Position numbers and translations under genes: made by a program. Positions 1 through 5,162 of a DNA stretch of 7,212 nt are shown here, in pieces. Below the pieces are notes generated by a model. The model made no database searches. It was not told the DNA's origin and was given only the letters and a program-made list of their open reading frames with translations. The DNA is from Xanthobacteraceae bacterium. GTDB taxonomy: Bacteria > Pseudomonadota > Alphaproteobacteria > Rhizobiales > Xanthobacteraceae. Every line of letters starts with the position of its first letter. The first letter of the stretch is position 1. Location of the stretch: the NCBI GenBank assembly GCA_030044035.1, contig JASHWN010000564.1:1-7212 (forward strand). Direction: 5' to 3'.

Positions 1-155
1 TGCAGCTCGGCGCCCTCGTCGCTTTGTCGCTCTTGTCTGCATCTGATCGCAAGAACCTGCCGACCGACGTTTTGGCGAAGGTGCAAGAATTCACCACCAA
101 TAAGGACGCGACTATTCGCGACACGGCCACCCGGATCGCGGCTGCGCCACACTGA
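1..155 (+). CDS. C-terminal fragment of an unrecognised protein (5' end outside window)
   Basis: An open frame enters from the left edge (first whole codon at position 3) and ends at TGA 153-155, giving the last 50 residues of a protein. The visible part runs from QLGALVALSLLSASD through DVLAKVQEFTTNKDATIRD to TRIAAAPH. It looks alpha-helical, with a hydrophobic helix followed by a charged amphipathic one, vaguely like the last helices of a HEAT/ARM-type repeat protein. That is only an impression, and I do not recognise the family. It is too short for an ORF listing but has a plausible codon pattern and a clean stop. It converges with the minus-strand CoA-ester lyase gene, whose stop codon begins at 161, so only 5 bp separate the two genes and there is no room for an intergenic terminator. 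Confidence 0.5.
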   Translation, partial: QLGALVALSLLSASDRKNLPTDVLAKVQEFTTNKDATIRDTATRIAAAPH

Positions 156-160
156 ATGCA

Positions 161-1027
161 CTAACGCTGCTGCGCCAACAAGCGCTGCGCCCGCGCCAGA
201 TGCGGGCGGTCGTACATGACGCCGCCGATGCCGACCACGCCGGCGCCGGGATTTTGCGCGAACGCATCGACGATTTTCTGCGCGCGCGCCAGCGCCTCCG
301 GGCTCGGCGTGAACACCTCGTTGATGATCGGCACCTGCGTCGGGTGAATCGCCATCTTGCCGACAAAACCGTCGCGGCAGGCTTCCTCGCATTCGCGGCG
401 AAACCCTTTTTCATCGCGGAAATCGACATAGACCGTGTCGATTGCCGGCACCTGAGCTGCGGCGGCGCCGGCAAGGCACAGCGCGCGCGCCAGACGATAC
501 GGATCGAGGAAGCGGTTTTCAGCATCGCGGTTGGCGTGGGCGCCGAGCTCGGCAGACAAATCCTCGGCGCCCCAGGTCAGTCCGATCAGCCGGGCGCTGG
601 CGCCCGCAAACGAGCCCATCAGAAACAGGGCTGCAGCCGTTTCGGTGGCGATCGGCAGAATCTTGATATGGCCGTCGGGCAAACCGCTGAGCGCTTCGCG
701 CACCGCGAGCTTGGCGTCCGCATGCGTCACGGCAGCGCCGCCTTCGGCCTTCGGCAGCATGATGGCATCCGGCTTGACCGGCGCCACGGCGTCGAGATCG
801 GCGTCGGTCAACCCGGTCTGCAGCCCATTCACCCGCACCAGCAGATAGGGCCGGTTCGGCGCCGCCATCGCCTCCCTGAGGAACGCTGCGGCGCTTTGCC
901 GGGCCTGCGCTTTGCCGTCGAGCGCGATCGAATCTTCCAGGTCGATGATCAAAGCGTCGGCGCCGCTCGTCATCGCCTTGTCGAGCTTTTTGCCACTGTC
1001 GGCCGGGACGAAGAGGAAGGAGCGCAT
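161..1027 (-). CDS. CitE-like CoA-ester lyase (HpcH/HpaI aldolase/citrate lyase family)
   Basis: A 288-residue TIM-barrel lyase of the CitE/malyl-CoA lyase/citramalyl-CoA lyase group, whose members reversibly cleave 3-hydroxyacyl-CoA esters in a Mg2+-dependent reaction in the cytoplasm. Family motifs in order: RSFLFVPA at residues 2-9; DALIIDLEDS near 24-33; VRVNG at 64-68 with Arg65, expected to hold the CoA-ester carboxylate; MLPKAEGG near 90-97; IATETA at 126-131 with Glu129; and TWGAEDL at 151-157 with Asp156. Glu129 and Asp156 match the usual metal ligands. A C-terminal GKMAIHPTQ (223-231) is also typical. The ORF is open further 5', but the start is set at 1027 because family proteins begin right before RSxLFVPA. 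That ATG overlaps the VOC gene stop (TGATG), so translation is probably coupled. No free-standing Shine-Dalgarno is visible. It is not the citrate lyase beta subunit in the strict sense, as no citC/D/F/G genes are near. The substrate is unproven; see the MaoC entry. Confidence 0.92.
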   Translation of the reverse strand: MRSFLFVPADSGKKLDKAMTSGADALIIDLEDSIALDGKAQARQSAAAFLREAMAAPNRPYLLVRVNGLQTGLTDADLDAVAPVKPDAIMLPKAEGGAAVTHADAKLAVREALSGLPDGHIKILPIATETAAALFLMGSFAGASARLIGLTWGAEDLSAELGAHANRDAENRFLDPYRLARALCLAGAAAAQVPAIDTVYVDFRDEKGFRRECEEACRDGFVGKMAIHPTQVPIINEVFTPSPEALARAQKIVDAFAQNPGAGVVGIGGVMYDRPHLARAQRLLAQQR

Positions 1028-1428
1028 CAATTCGCCGCTGCCTTGGGCGAATATCCCTTGGGCGCTTCCTGCATCAGGGCCAAGGTGTGCCCGTCCGGAT
1101 CCTTGAAAAACACCATCCACAAATCGTGGTCGTCCATCTTGGCGATCAAATGCGGGATACTGTCGAAGGTGAGGCCGCGCTTGCCGAGTTCGGCGACCGC
1201 AAGCGCAATGTCGGCGCAGCGAAAGTAAATACAGCCTGTATGCGTCACAGTTTCCGGGTGGCTCGTCTTTTCAAGCAGCAGCCGGACTCCGGCGCAATCG
1301 AAGAACGTCAAATTGCCGAAGCGGTAGAGCTTTCGCAGCCCGAGCACTTTCTCGTAAAAAGCTTCCGCCCGATCCACGTCGATAACCGGCAGCGCGATCT
1401 GGCCGAGCTGGCTGATATTGAGCAGCAT
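1027..1428 (-). CDS. VOC-fold (glyoxalase/bleomycin resistance/dioxygenase superfamily) protein
   Basis: A 133-residue single-subunit VOC protein, the usual length for this superfamily, built from two beta-alpha-beta-beta-beta modules. Module one runs from LGQIALPVIDVDRAEAFYEKVLGL (residues about 8-31) to GVRLLLE (47-53). Module two runs from CIYFRCADIALAVAEL to the signature FFKDPDGHTLALMQE (107-121). Candidate metal-site residues are Gln10, Glu53 and Glu121, the last at the classic final-strand position. VOC proteins include glyoxalase I, methylmalonyl-CoA epimerase and antibiotic-binding proteins, and sequence alone does not give the substrate here. The gene is sandwiched between MaoC (4-bp gap) and CitE-like lyase (1-base stop/start overlap). 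Its GAGG Shine-Dalgarno overlaps the MaoC stop codon, 6 nt before the ATG. That spacing argues for a role in the same acyl-CoA pathway, for example epimerising or isomerising an intermediate, but this is inference. Confidence 0.88.
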   Translation of the reverse strand: MLLNISQLGQIALPVIDVDRAEAFYEKVLGLRKLYRFGNLTFFDCAGVRLLLEKTSHPETVTHTGCIYFRCADIALAVAELGKRGLTFDSIPHLIAKMDDHDLWMVFFKDPDGHTLALMQEAPKGYSPKAAAN

Positions 1429-1432
1429 GGCG

Positions 1433-1918
1433 TCACCTCGGCCGCATCCGCATAAACGCCTGGCGGCGGCATTCGGCGACCAGCTTGTTGTCCTGGTTGT
1501 AGGCGCGGTGGTGGAATTCGACGATGCCGGCGCCCGGCCGCGATTTCGATTCGCGCTTGCCGATCACCTCGGTGGTGCAATGCACCGTGTCGCCCTCGAA
1601 CAGCGGATGGGGAAATTTGACGTCGGTCATGCCGAGATTGGCGATGGTGGTCCCGACGGTCATGTCCGACACCTGGATGCCGATCATCAGCCCGAGCGTG
1701 AACAGCGAGTTCATCAGCGGCTGGCCCCACTCGGTCTCCTGCTCGCAGAAATGCCGGTCGATGTGCAGCGGCTGCGGGTTAAGCGTCATATTGGAGAACA
1801 GGATGTTGTCCATCTGGGTGACGGTGCGGGTATAGCGGTGCTCGACCACTTCGCCGGGCACGAAGTCCTCGAAATAGAGCCCGCCGCGTTTGTGCCGGAT
1901 CGCCGCCTCGTGCGCCAT
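1433..1918 (-). CDS. MaoC family (R)-specific hydratase/dehydratase
   Basis: A single-hotdog MaoC-like enzyme of 161 residues from the chosen start. It is predicted to hydrate an enoyl-CoA to a 3-hydroxyacyl-CoA, the kind of substrate a CitE-like lyase cleaves. From this start, LYFEDFVPGEVVEH (14-27) and TRTVTQMDN (30-38) are the usual N-terminal strand and helix. LNPQPLHID (46-54) carries the hydratase signature, with Asn47, His52 and Asp54 at the D/N-x-x-x-x-H active-site positions. IANLGMTDVKFPHPLFEGDT is the typical C-terminal strand pair. An in-frame ATG at 1966 would add 16 residues. I prefer 1918 because a strong GAGGTGGAGG ribosome site lies 5 nt before it, none precedes 1966, and an inverted repeat falls in between. 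It is the first gene of the operon MaoC-VOC-CitE. The MaoC-CitE pairing recalls M. tuberculosis Rv2499c-Rv2498c and itaconate/citramalyl-CoA modules, but the CoA transferase and acyl-CoA dehydrogenase that would settle it are absent here. Confidence 0.9.
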   Translation of the reverse strand: MAHEAAIRHKRGGLYFEDFVPGEVVEHRYTRTVTQMDNILFSNMTLNPQPLHIDRHFCEQETEWGQPLMNSLFTLGLMIGIQVSDMTVGTTIANLGMTDVKFPHPLFEGDTVHCTTEVIGKRESKSRPGAGIVEFHHRAYNQDNKLVAECRRQAFMRMRPR

Positions 1919-1923
1919 CTGCG

Positions 1924-1933
1924 CCTCCACCTC
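1924..1933 (-). promoter_or_regulatory. Strong ribosome binding site deciding the MaoC start
   Basis: Read on the minus strand this is GAGGTGGAGG, ending 5 nt before the ATG at 1918-1916. It matches the anti-Shine-Dalgarno very well, while the longer alternative start at 1966 has no comparable site. It therefore sets the MaoC start at 1918. Confidence 0.6.
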
Positions 1934-1940
1934 GTTAAGC

Positions 1941-1959
1941 AACCGTTTACCATACGGTT
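1941..1959. promoter_or_regulatory. Inverted repeat, candidate repressor operator for the MaoC-VOC-CitE operon
   Basis: Perfect 6-bp arms AACCGT (1941-1946) and ACGGTT (1954-1959) flank a 7-bp spacer, so the centre-to-centre distance is about 13 bp. With the MaoC start at 1918 the element lies 23-41 nt upstream of the ATG, where a repressor would block the promoter or early transcription. The arms resemble operator half-sites of TetR- or GntR-type regulators that commonly control acyl-CoA degradation genes, but no regulator gene is in the window. The minus-strand TATGGT inside it could serve as a poor -10 box. No good -35 was found. Confidence 0.4.
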
Positions 1960-2026
1960 CGATCATTGATACTGCCCGGGACCGGCCGATGGGAGTCGGC
2001 AGGTATCGGGCGGGGAGTTTTTAAAA

Positions 2027-3046
2027 ATGCTGGTCGAACCCGGCAATGCCGCCGCGGGCTCGACGGTGACCGGCGCCATTCGCCAAGCGTCGGCGGCCAC
2101 CGGCACGAGCTTCAGCTATCTGTTGGCTACTGCGCAAGTCGAATCCGGATTGAATCCGCAGGCCGGCGCCTCGACCTCATCGGCGCGCGGGCTGTTTCAA
2201 TTCGTCGAGCAGACCTGGCTCGGCACCATCAAGCAATCGGGCGCCGCGCTCGGCTACGGCCGCTATGCCGCCGCCATCACCCGGACCGCATCGGGCCATT
2301 ACATGGTCAAGGATGCGGCCATGCGCCGGGAGATTCTCAAGCTCCGCAACGACCCGACCGCCAATGCGGTGATGGCCGGCGCCTTCACCCAGGCCAACGC
2401 CACGTATCTGACGCAAAAGCTCGGCCGTCCGCCGAGCGAGGGCGAGCTCTACATCGCGCATTTTCTCGGCGCCGGCGGCGCGGCGCGACTCATTGGACTT
2501 GCGGCGAGCAATCCCGGCGCCAAGGCCACCGATTTCTTTGCCGGCGCGGCGCAGGCCAATCGTTCGATCTTCTTCGACAAGCAGACCGGCGCGGCGCGCA
2601 GCGTGGCGGCGGTTCGCGACGTGCTCACCGCACGCTATGACGTGGCGCGCTCGGAGCCGCACCATTGGACGGCGCCCGGGCTGGCGGTGGCGCAGGCGGC
2701 AAACGTCGGCGCGCCGCTGTCGATCGTTCCGGACACGGCGGGAATCGCCAACGCCTTTGCGGCTGCCGTGCCGCCGCCAGCCCAAATGCCGGCTCGAGTG
2801 CCGGCCCAACAAATGCCGGCCCAAGTGTCGGCCCAAGCGCCCGCCCAAGTGCCCGCGTCCCCGAACGACCAGATGTTCCACGGCCTGTTTGCCGATGCCG
2901 GCTCGACAGGGCCGGTCGGACCGCTGGTCAGCCAGCTCTGGGGCGCGCCGAATGCCGCGGCAAATCCGAGCGGCGCAACGCCGTCGTCCAGCGCTGCCGG
3001 CGGCGTCCTGCTCGACCTGTTCAAGGATTCCGGCACCAAGTCATAA
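2027..3046 (+). CDS. Lytic transglycosylase (SLT) domain protein with Pro/Ala/Gln linker
   Basis: A 339-residue protein with an N-terminal goose-lysozyme-like SLT domain, expected to cleave the MurNAc-GlcNAc bond of peptidoglycan. Motifs: AQVESGLNP (36-44) with catalytic Glu39; ARGLFQFVEQTW (53-64), the substrate-groove motif; NAVMAGAFTQAN (113-124); and LYIAHFLGAGGAARLI (141-156). Residues 251-278 are a PAQV-type repeat linker, followed by a Gly/Ser/Ala-rich tail without a recognised domain. The start is ATG 2027 with GGGGAG 9 nt upstream; the frame is closed by a stop at 1967-1969 and has no other good start. Oddly, the N-terminus (MLVEPGNAAAGSTVTG) is not a signal peptide, so export would need another route or the protein is not periplasmic. 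The gene is divergent from MaoC with no shared function evident. Similar signal-less SLT proteins are common in Bradyrhizobiaceae, to my knowledge without an assigned role. Family assignment is firm, physiological role open. Confidence 0.9.
   Translation: MLVEPGNAAAGSTVTGAIRQASAATGTSFSYLLATAQVESGLNPQAGASTSSARGLFQFVEQTWLGTIKQSGAALGYGRYAAAITRTASGHYMVKDAAMRREILKLRNDPTANAVMAGAFTQANATYLTQKLGRPPSEGELYIAHFLGAGGAARLIGLAASNPGAKATDFFAGAAQANRSIFFDKQTGAARSVAAVRDVLTARYDVARSEPHHWTAPGLAVAQAANVGAPLSIVPDTAGIANAFAAAVPPPAQMPARVPAQQMPAQVSAQAPAQVPASPNDQMFHGLFADAGSTGPVGPLVSQLWGAPNAAANPSGATPSSSAAGGVLLDLFKDSGTKS
2777..2860 (+). repeat. In-frame 12-bp repeats encoding PAQV-type tetrapeptides
   Basis: Residues 251-278 of the SLT protein read PAQM, PARV, PAQQM, PAQV, SAQA, PAQV, PAS. 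This is an imperfect tandem array with a 12-nt period (one unit 15 nt) and recurring core CCGGCCCAA or CCCGCCCAA. It probably makes a flexible, extended linker between the SLT domain and the tail. Such arrays can change copy number by slippage, and the period keeps the frame. Confidence 0.7.
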
Positions 3047-3069
3047 GCCGCATTCGGCCGCGAATCGGC
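3047..3069 (+). terminator. Hairpin directly after the SLT stop codon; possible weak terminator
   Basis: GCCG-c-ATTCG (3047-3056) pairs with CGAAT-CGGC (3061-3069) around a GCCG loop. The result is a 9-bp stem with one bulged C beginning at the base after the TAA. No T-run follows, so it is not a canonical intrinsic terminator. It may instead protect the mRNA 3' end. A second inverted repeat lies just downstream (CCGCGGA 3071-3077 and TCCGCGG 3102-3108, 24-nt loop). Confidence 0.3.
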
Positions 3070-3107
3070 ACCGCGGACCGCTCGCACATCGGCTTCGCAA
3101 ATCCGCG

Positions 3108-3135
3108 GATCGTGAAGAGATCGTGTTCGATCGTG
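3108..3135 (+). repeat. Three helically phased GATCGTG direct repeats upstream of DUF2336 gene
   Basis: GATCGTG occurs at 3108-3114, 3119-3125 and 3129-3135. The steps of 11 and 10 bp are close to one DNA turn, so all copies face the same side of the helix. They lie in the non-coding gap between the SLT gene and DUF2336, about 170-190 bp before the DUF2336 ATG. They could be a binding array for a regulator, but chance in GC-rich DNA is not excluded. Confidence 0.3.
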
Positions 3136-3238
3136 CTGCGGCTTGGAAGGGCAGCGGAGGCGGGTTTGTTGCACGGCGCGGTGCGCGCTCGCGCCCTTAA
3201 TATTTCCGCAACCTCTCCAAACATTTATGGTGAACGCT

Positions 3239-3259
3239 TTGTTAAGTGCGCATTGTTAA
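3239..3259 (+). promoter_or_regulatory. Paired TTGTTAA direct repeats in the DUF2336 upstream region
   Basis: TTGTTAA occurs at 3239-3245 and 3253-3259, a 14-bp step, in the most AT-rich part of the gap (about 3199-3260). The TTAA cores are 10 bp apart, not the 7 bp of a CtrA box, though single TTAA half-sites are known to bind CtrA weakly. The DUF2336 promoter probably lies in this stretch. A further short palindrome, GTACGTAC (3273-3280), sits closer to the gene. No sigma-70 pair could be assigned. Confidence 0.25.
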
Positions 3260-3300
3260 ACCTACGTGCGACGTACGTACAAACCCTCACCACGCGAACG

Positions 3301-4515
3301 ATGCTCGTCCGCCGTTTCCTGCAATGGGTCCGCACCGCGCCTGCCGGCGAACGCGCCGACGCGACCGGCGCGCTGGCCCGCGCCTACCTCTTTTCCGATT
3401 TGTCCGCCGACGATCGCGCCGCCGCCGAAGGCGCCATGCTGATGCTGCTCGACGATCCGGGGCCGCTGGTGCGCCGGGCGCTGGCCGACGCGCTGGCGGC
3501 CAGTCCGGACGCGCCGGCGGCGGTGATCTATGCGCTCGCCGCCGATCAGCCGCAGATCGCCGCGCCGGTCTTCGCGCTGTCGCCGCTGTTCGTCGACGCC
3601 GACCTGGTCGATGCTGTGGCGACCGGATCCGCCGCCGTGCAGGTTGCCGTCGCCAGTCGTGCGGCGCTGCCGCGCGCGGTCGCCGCGGCGATCGCCGAGG
3701 TCGGCACCGCCGAGGCCTGCCTGGTCCTGTTGGAAAACCAGGAGGCCGACATTGCGCCGTTCTCGATCGACCGCATCGCCGAGCGCTATGGCCACCTGGC
3801 CGCGATTCGCGAGCCGCTGTTGGCGCGAGAGGATCTTGCGGCCGCGACCCGGCATGCGCTGGTCACAAAACTTTCGGAGATGCTGGCCGGCTTTGTTGCC
3901 GGGCGCGCTTGGATCGATGCCGACCACGCGCAGCGTGTCGCGCGCGAGGCCTGCGAGAAGGTGACGGTGGCGCTCGCGGCGGAAAGCGCGGAGCGCGAAG
4001 TGCGCCGGCTCATTCGTCATCTGCGGGAAAGCGGTCAGCTCACCGCCGGGCTGATTTTGCGCGCGCTGCTGTCCGGCAACGTCGTGTTGTTCGAGGGGGC
4101 GCTGGCCGAGCTGGCCGAGCTATCGGTGGCGCGGGTCTCGGGGCTGGTCAGTGACGGCAGTTTCTCCGGCCTGCGCGCGCTGTTCGAAAAAGCCGGTCTG
4201 CCGGTCTCGACCTATCCGGCTTTCAAGGAAGCGATCGAGGCGATGCGCGAGGGTGGCTTTGCCTGTGAGCCGGGCGGTGCGGCGCGGCTCAAGCGGCGCA
4301 TGATCGAGCGCGTGCTCACCCGCTGCGAGAACGAGGAGTTCGGCGAGCTGGCGCCGTTGATCACGCTGCTGCACCGCTTTGCCACCGAGGCGGCACGCGA
4401 AGAGGCGCGGCTATTCTGCGACGAACTCGCAACGGACGATTTTGACGCGGAGACGGAGGAGTTTGAGGTGGAGACGGAAGATTTTGAGGCCGAGACTCAG
4501 TCAGTCGCGGCGTAA
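3301..4515 (+). CDS. DUF2336 domain-containing protein with acidic repeat tail
   Basis: A 404-residue, largely alpha-helical, Ala/Leu/Arg-rich cytoplasmic protein of the DUF2336 family, found mainly in Alphaproteobacteria and of unknown function. The N-terminus FLQWVRTAPAGERADATGALARAYLFSDLSADDRAAAEGAMLMLLDDPGPLVRRALADALAAS is typical of the family: it starts with an RRFLQW-type helix, then a HEAT-like segment around DDPGPLVRRALADAL. No catalytic motif, signal peptide or membrane segment is visible. Residues 380-400 are a three-unit acidic repeat. The frame is open far upstream, overlapping the SLT gene, but the family-like N-terminus begins at ATG 3301, after a 254-bp non-coding gap; the Shine-Dalgarno is poor. 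The gene converges with the Hpt gene (40-bp gap). A repeat-scaffold role near two-component proteins is inference. Confidence 0.85.
   Translation: MLVRRFLQWVRTAPAGERADATGALARAYLFSDLSADDRAAAEGAMLMLLDDPGPLVRRALADALAASPDAPAAVIYALAADQPQIAAPVFALSPLFVDADLVDAVATGSAAVQVAVASRAALPRAVAAAIAEVGTAEACLVLLENQEADIAPFSIDRIAERYGHLAAIREPLLAREDLAAATRHALVTKLSEMLAGFVAGRAWIDADHAQRVAREACEKVTVALAAESAEREVRRLIRHLRESGQLTAGLILRALLSGNVVLFEGALAELAELSVARVSGLVSDGSFSGLRALFEKAGLPVSTYPAFKEAIEAMREGGFACEPGGAARLKRRMIERVLTRCENEEFGELAPLITLLHRFATEAAREEARLFCDELATDDFDAETEEFEVETEDFEAETQSVAA
4438..4500 (+). repeat. 21-bp tandem repeat x3 encoding an acidic heptapeptide
   Basis: Three consecutive 7-codon units at 4438-4458, 4459-4479 and 4480-4500 encode DFDAETE, EFEVETE and DFEAETQ, with consensus [DE]F[DE]xET[EQ]. 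They sit 4 residues before the end of the DUF2336 protein. The third codon bases differ between units, so the array is old or selected at protein level. The expected product is a strongly negative tail with a Phe every seven residues. Confidence 0.75.
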
Positions 4516-4520
4516 CTCAC

Positions 4521-4558
4521 TCACCGCTCATTCCCGCGAAACCGGCAATCACCGCTCA
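4521..4558. repeat. Convergent-gene spacer with 10-bp direct repeat and degenerate REP-like palindrome
   Basis: TCACCGCTCA occurs at 4521-4530 and again at 4549-4558; the second copy overlaps the Hpt stop codon. Between them TCATTCCCGCGAAA...CGG.AATC resembles the dispersed palindrome (ATTCCCGCGAAAGCGGGAAT type) seen between genes in many proteobacterial genomes, here with a damaged right arm. It fills the 40-bp gap between the DUF2336 and Hpt 3' ends and may act as a weak bidirectional terminator. No T-run is present. Confidence 0.4.
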
Positions 4559-5137
4559 AGAGCCAGCGCCGCCCGGCGCGAGCGGTGGCGCAAAAATCAC
4601 TTCCAGATAATCGGGGCGAAAACTGTTCTCGTGCCGCAAAAATTCGTCGGTCACTTCGCGCAGCCGGGCGGTCAGGTTGTGCGACACTTCCGGCAGATCG
4701 CGGCGGCCGTACTCGCGGATGATGGCGCGCACCGCATCGACATGCTGGTCGACGAGCGGCAGCGGAATGCGCGCGATCTCCGGGGTGTGCTCGAGCAGCC
4801 GGCACAGGCTGTCGGCGACGCCGGCGACGGCCGGAAAGCCGAAGGTCGGGGCTTCGCCTTTGATGTCGTGGACGGCGCGGAACAGCGCGTCATGGGTTTT
4901 TTCGCTAAAGCCCTGGCGCATGACGTCCTGGCGCGCGGCTTCGAGCCGCTCGCATTCGGCCAGCATCCAGGTGCCGAACTCGCTCGACAGTTTGGCCAGC
5001 GCGGTTTCAGCGCGCGCCACCGGATCGTCGCCCGTCACCGCCGGGCCGATGGCCTTGCGCAGCTCGTGCGGCGGCGTGATCACCTCGTGATCGGCGTAGG
5101 TGGCGACCGATGGAGCCTGATCCTTGCGCTGCACCAT
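4556..5137 (-). CDS. Hpt (histidine phosphotransfer) domain protein
   Basis: A 193-residue phosphotransfer protein. The Hpt signature is LFRAVHDIKGEAPTFGF (85-101), with His90 as the expected phospho-acceptor followed by the conserved Lys93-Gly94. The next helix, VADSLCRLLEHTP (107-119), completes the four-helix-bundle motif. About 80 residues precede the domain and 70 follow it, so it is longer than a minimal Hpt of about 120 residues, with a Pro-rich C-terminus. No kinase catalytic domain or membrane segment is present, so it should shuttle phosphate between a hybrid kinase and response regulators in the cytoplasm. It lies 25 bp downstream of the response-regulator gene on the same strand, with a purine-rich AGAGAGGGGCAGG before its ATG, and is almost surely co-transcribed with it. 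That regulator is its likeliest partner. Its kinase is not in the window. Confidence 0.88.
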   Translation of the reverse strand: MVQRKDQAPSVATYADHEVITPPHELRKAIGPAVTGDDPVARAETALAKLSSEFGTWMLAECERLEAARQDVMRQGFSEKTHDALFRAVHDIKGEAPTFGFPAVAGVADSLCRLLEHTPEIARIPLPLVDQHVDAVRAIIREYGRRDLPEVSHNLTARLREVTDEFLRHENSFRPDYLEVIFAPPLAPGGAGS

Positions 5138-5162
5138 GTGTTTGCCTGCCCCTCTCTGGTAT

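Noticed and set aside
161..1027. Calling the lyase citrate lyase subunit beta
   Set aside because: The other citrate lyase subunits and citC/citG/citX are absent; stand-alone CitE-like proteins in this group usually act on acyl-CoA substrates.
200..1228. Long + strand open frame (342 codons) opposite the lyase and VOC genes
   Set aside because: It is the antisense shadow of two well-recognised proteins in GC-rich DNA, and its translation is Arg/His/Ala-rich with no known motif.
1027..1428. Calling the VOC protein methylmalonyl-CoA epimerase or glyoxalase I
   Set aside because: The fold is clear, but no metal-site pattern specific to either enzyme is visible and no mutase or glyoxalase II gene is nearby.
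1935..1949. TTAA-N7-TTTA resembling a CtrA box near the MaoC start
   Set aside because: One half-site is mismatched, it overlaps the palindrome, and an acyl-CoA operon is not an expected CtrA target.
1418..1969. + strand open frame opposite MaoC
   Set aside because: Antisense shadow of the MaoC gene; no ribosome site and no domain.
2018..2027. TTTTTAAAAA palindrome before the SLT start codon
   Set aside because: It lies between the Shine-Dalgarno and the ATG and is simply an unstructured A/T spacer, which is common before starts.
2777..2860. CRISPR-like short repeats
   Set aside because: The units are 12-15 bp, contiguous and in frame within a coding region, with no spacers.
2665..3300. 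Upstream in-frame extension of the DUF2336 gene through the SLT gene
   Set aside because: The translated extension is low-complexity Arg/Gly/Ala, overlaps a real gene in another frame, and the family N-terminus begins at ATG 3301.
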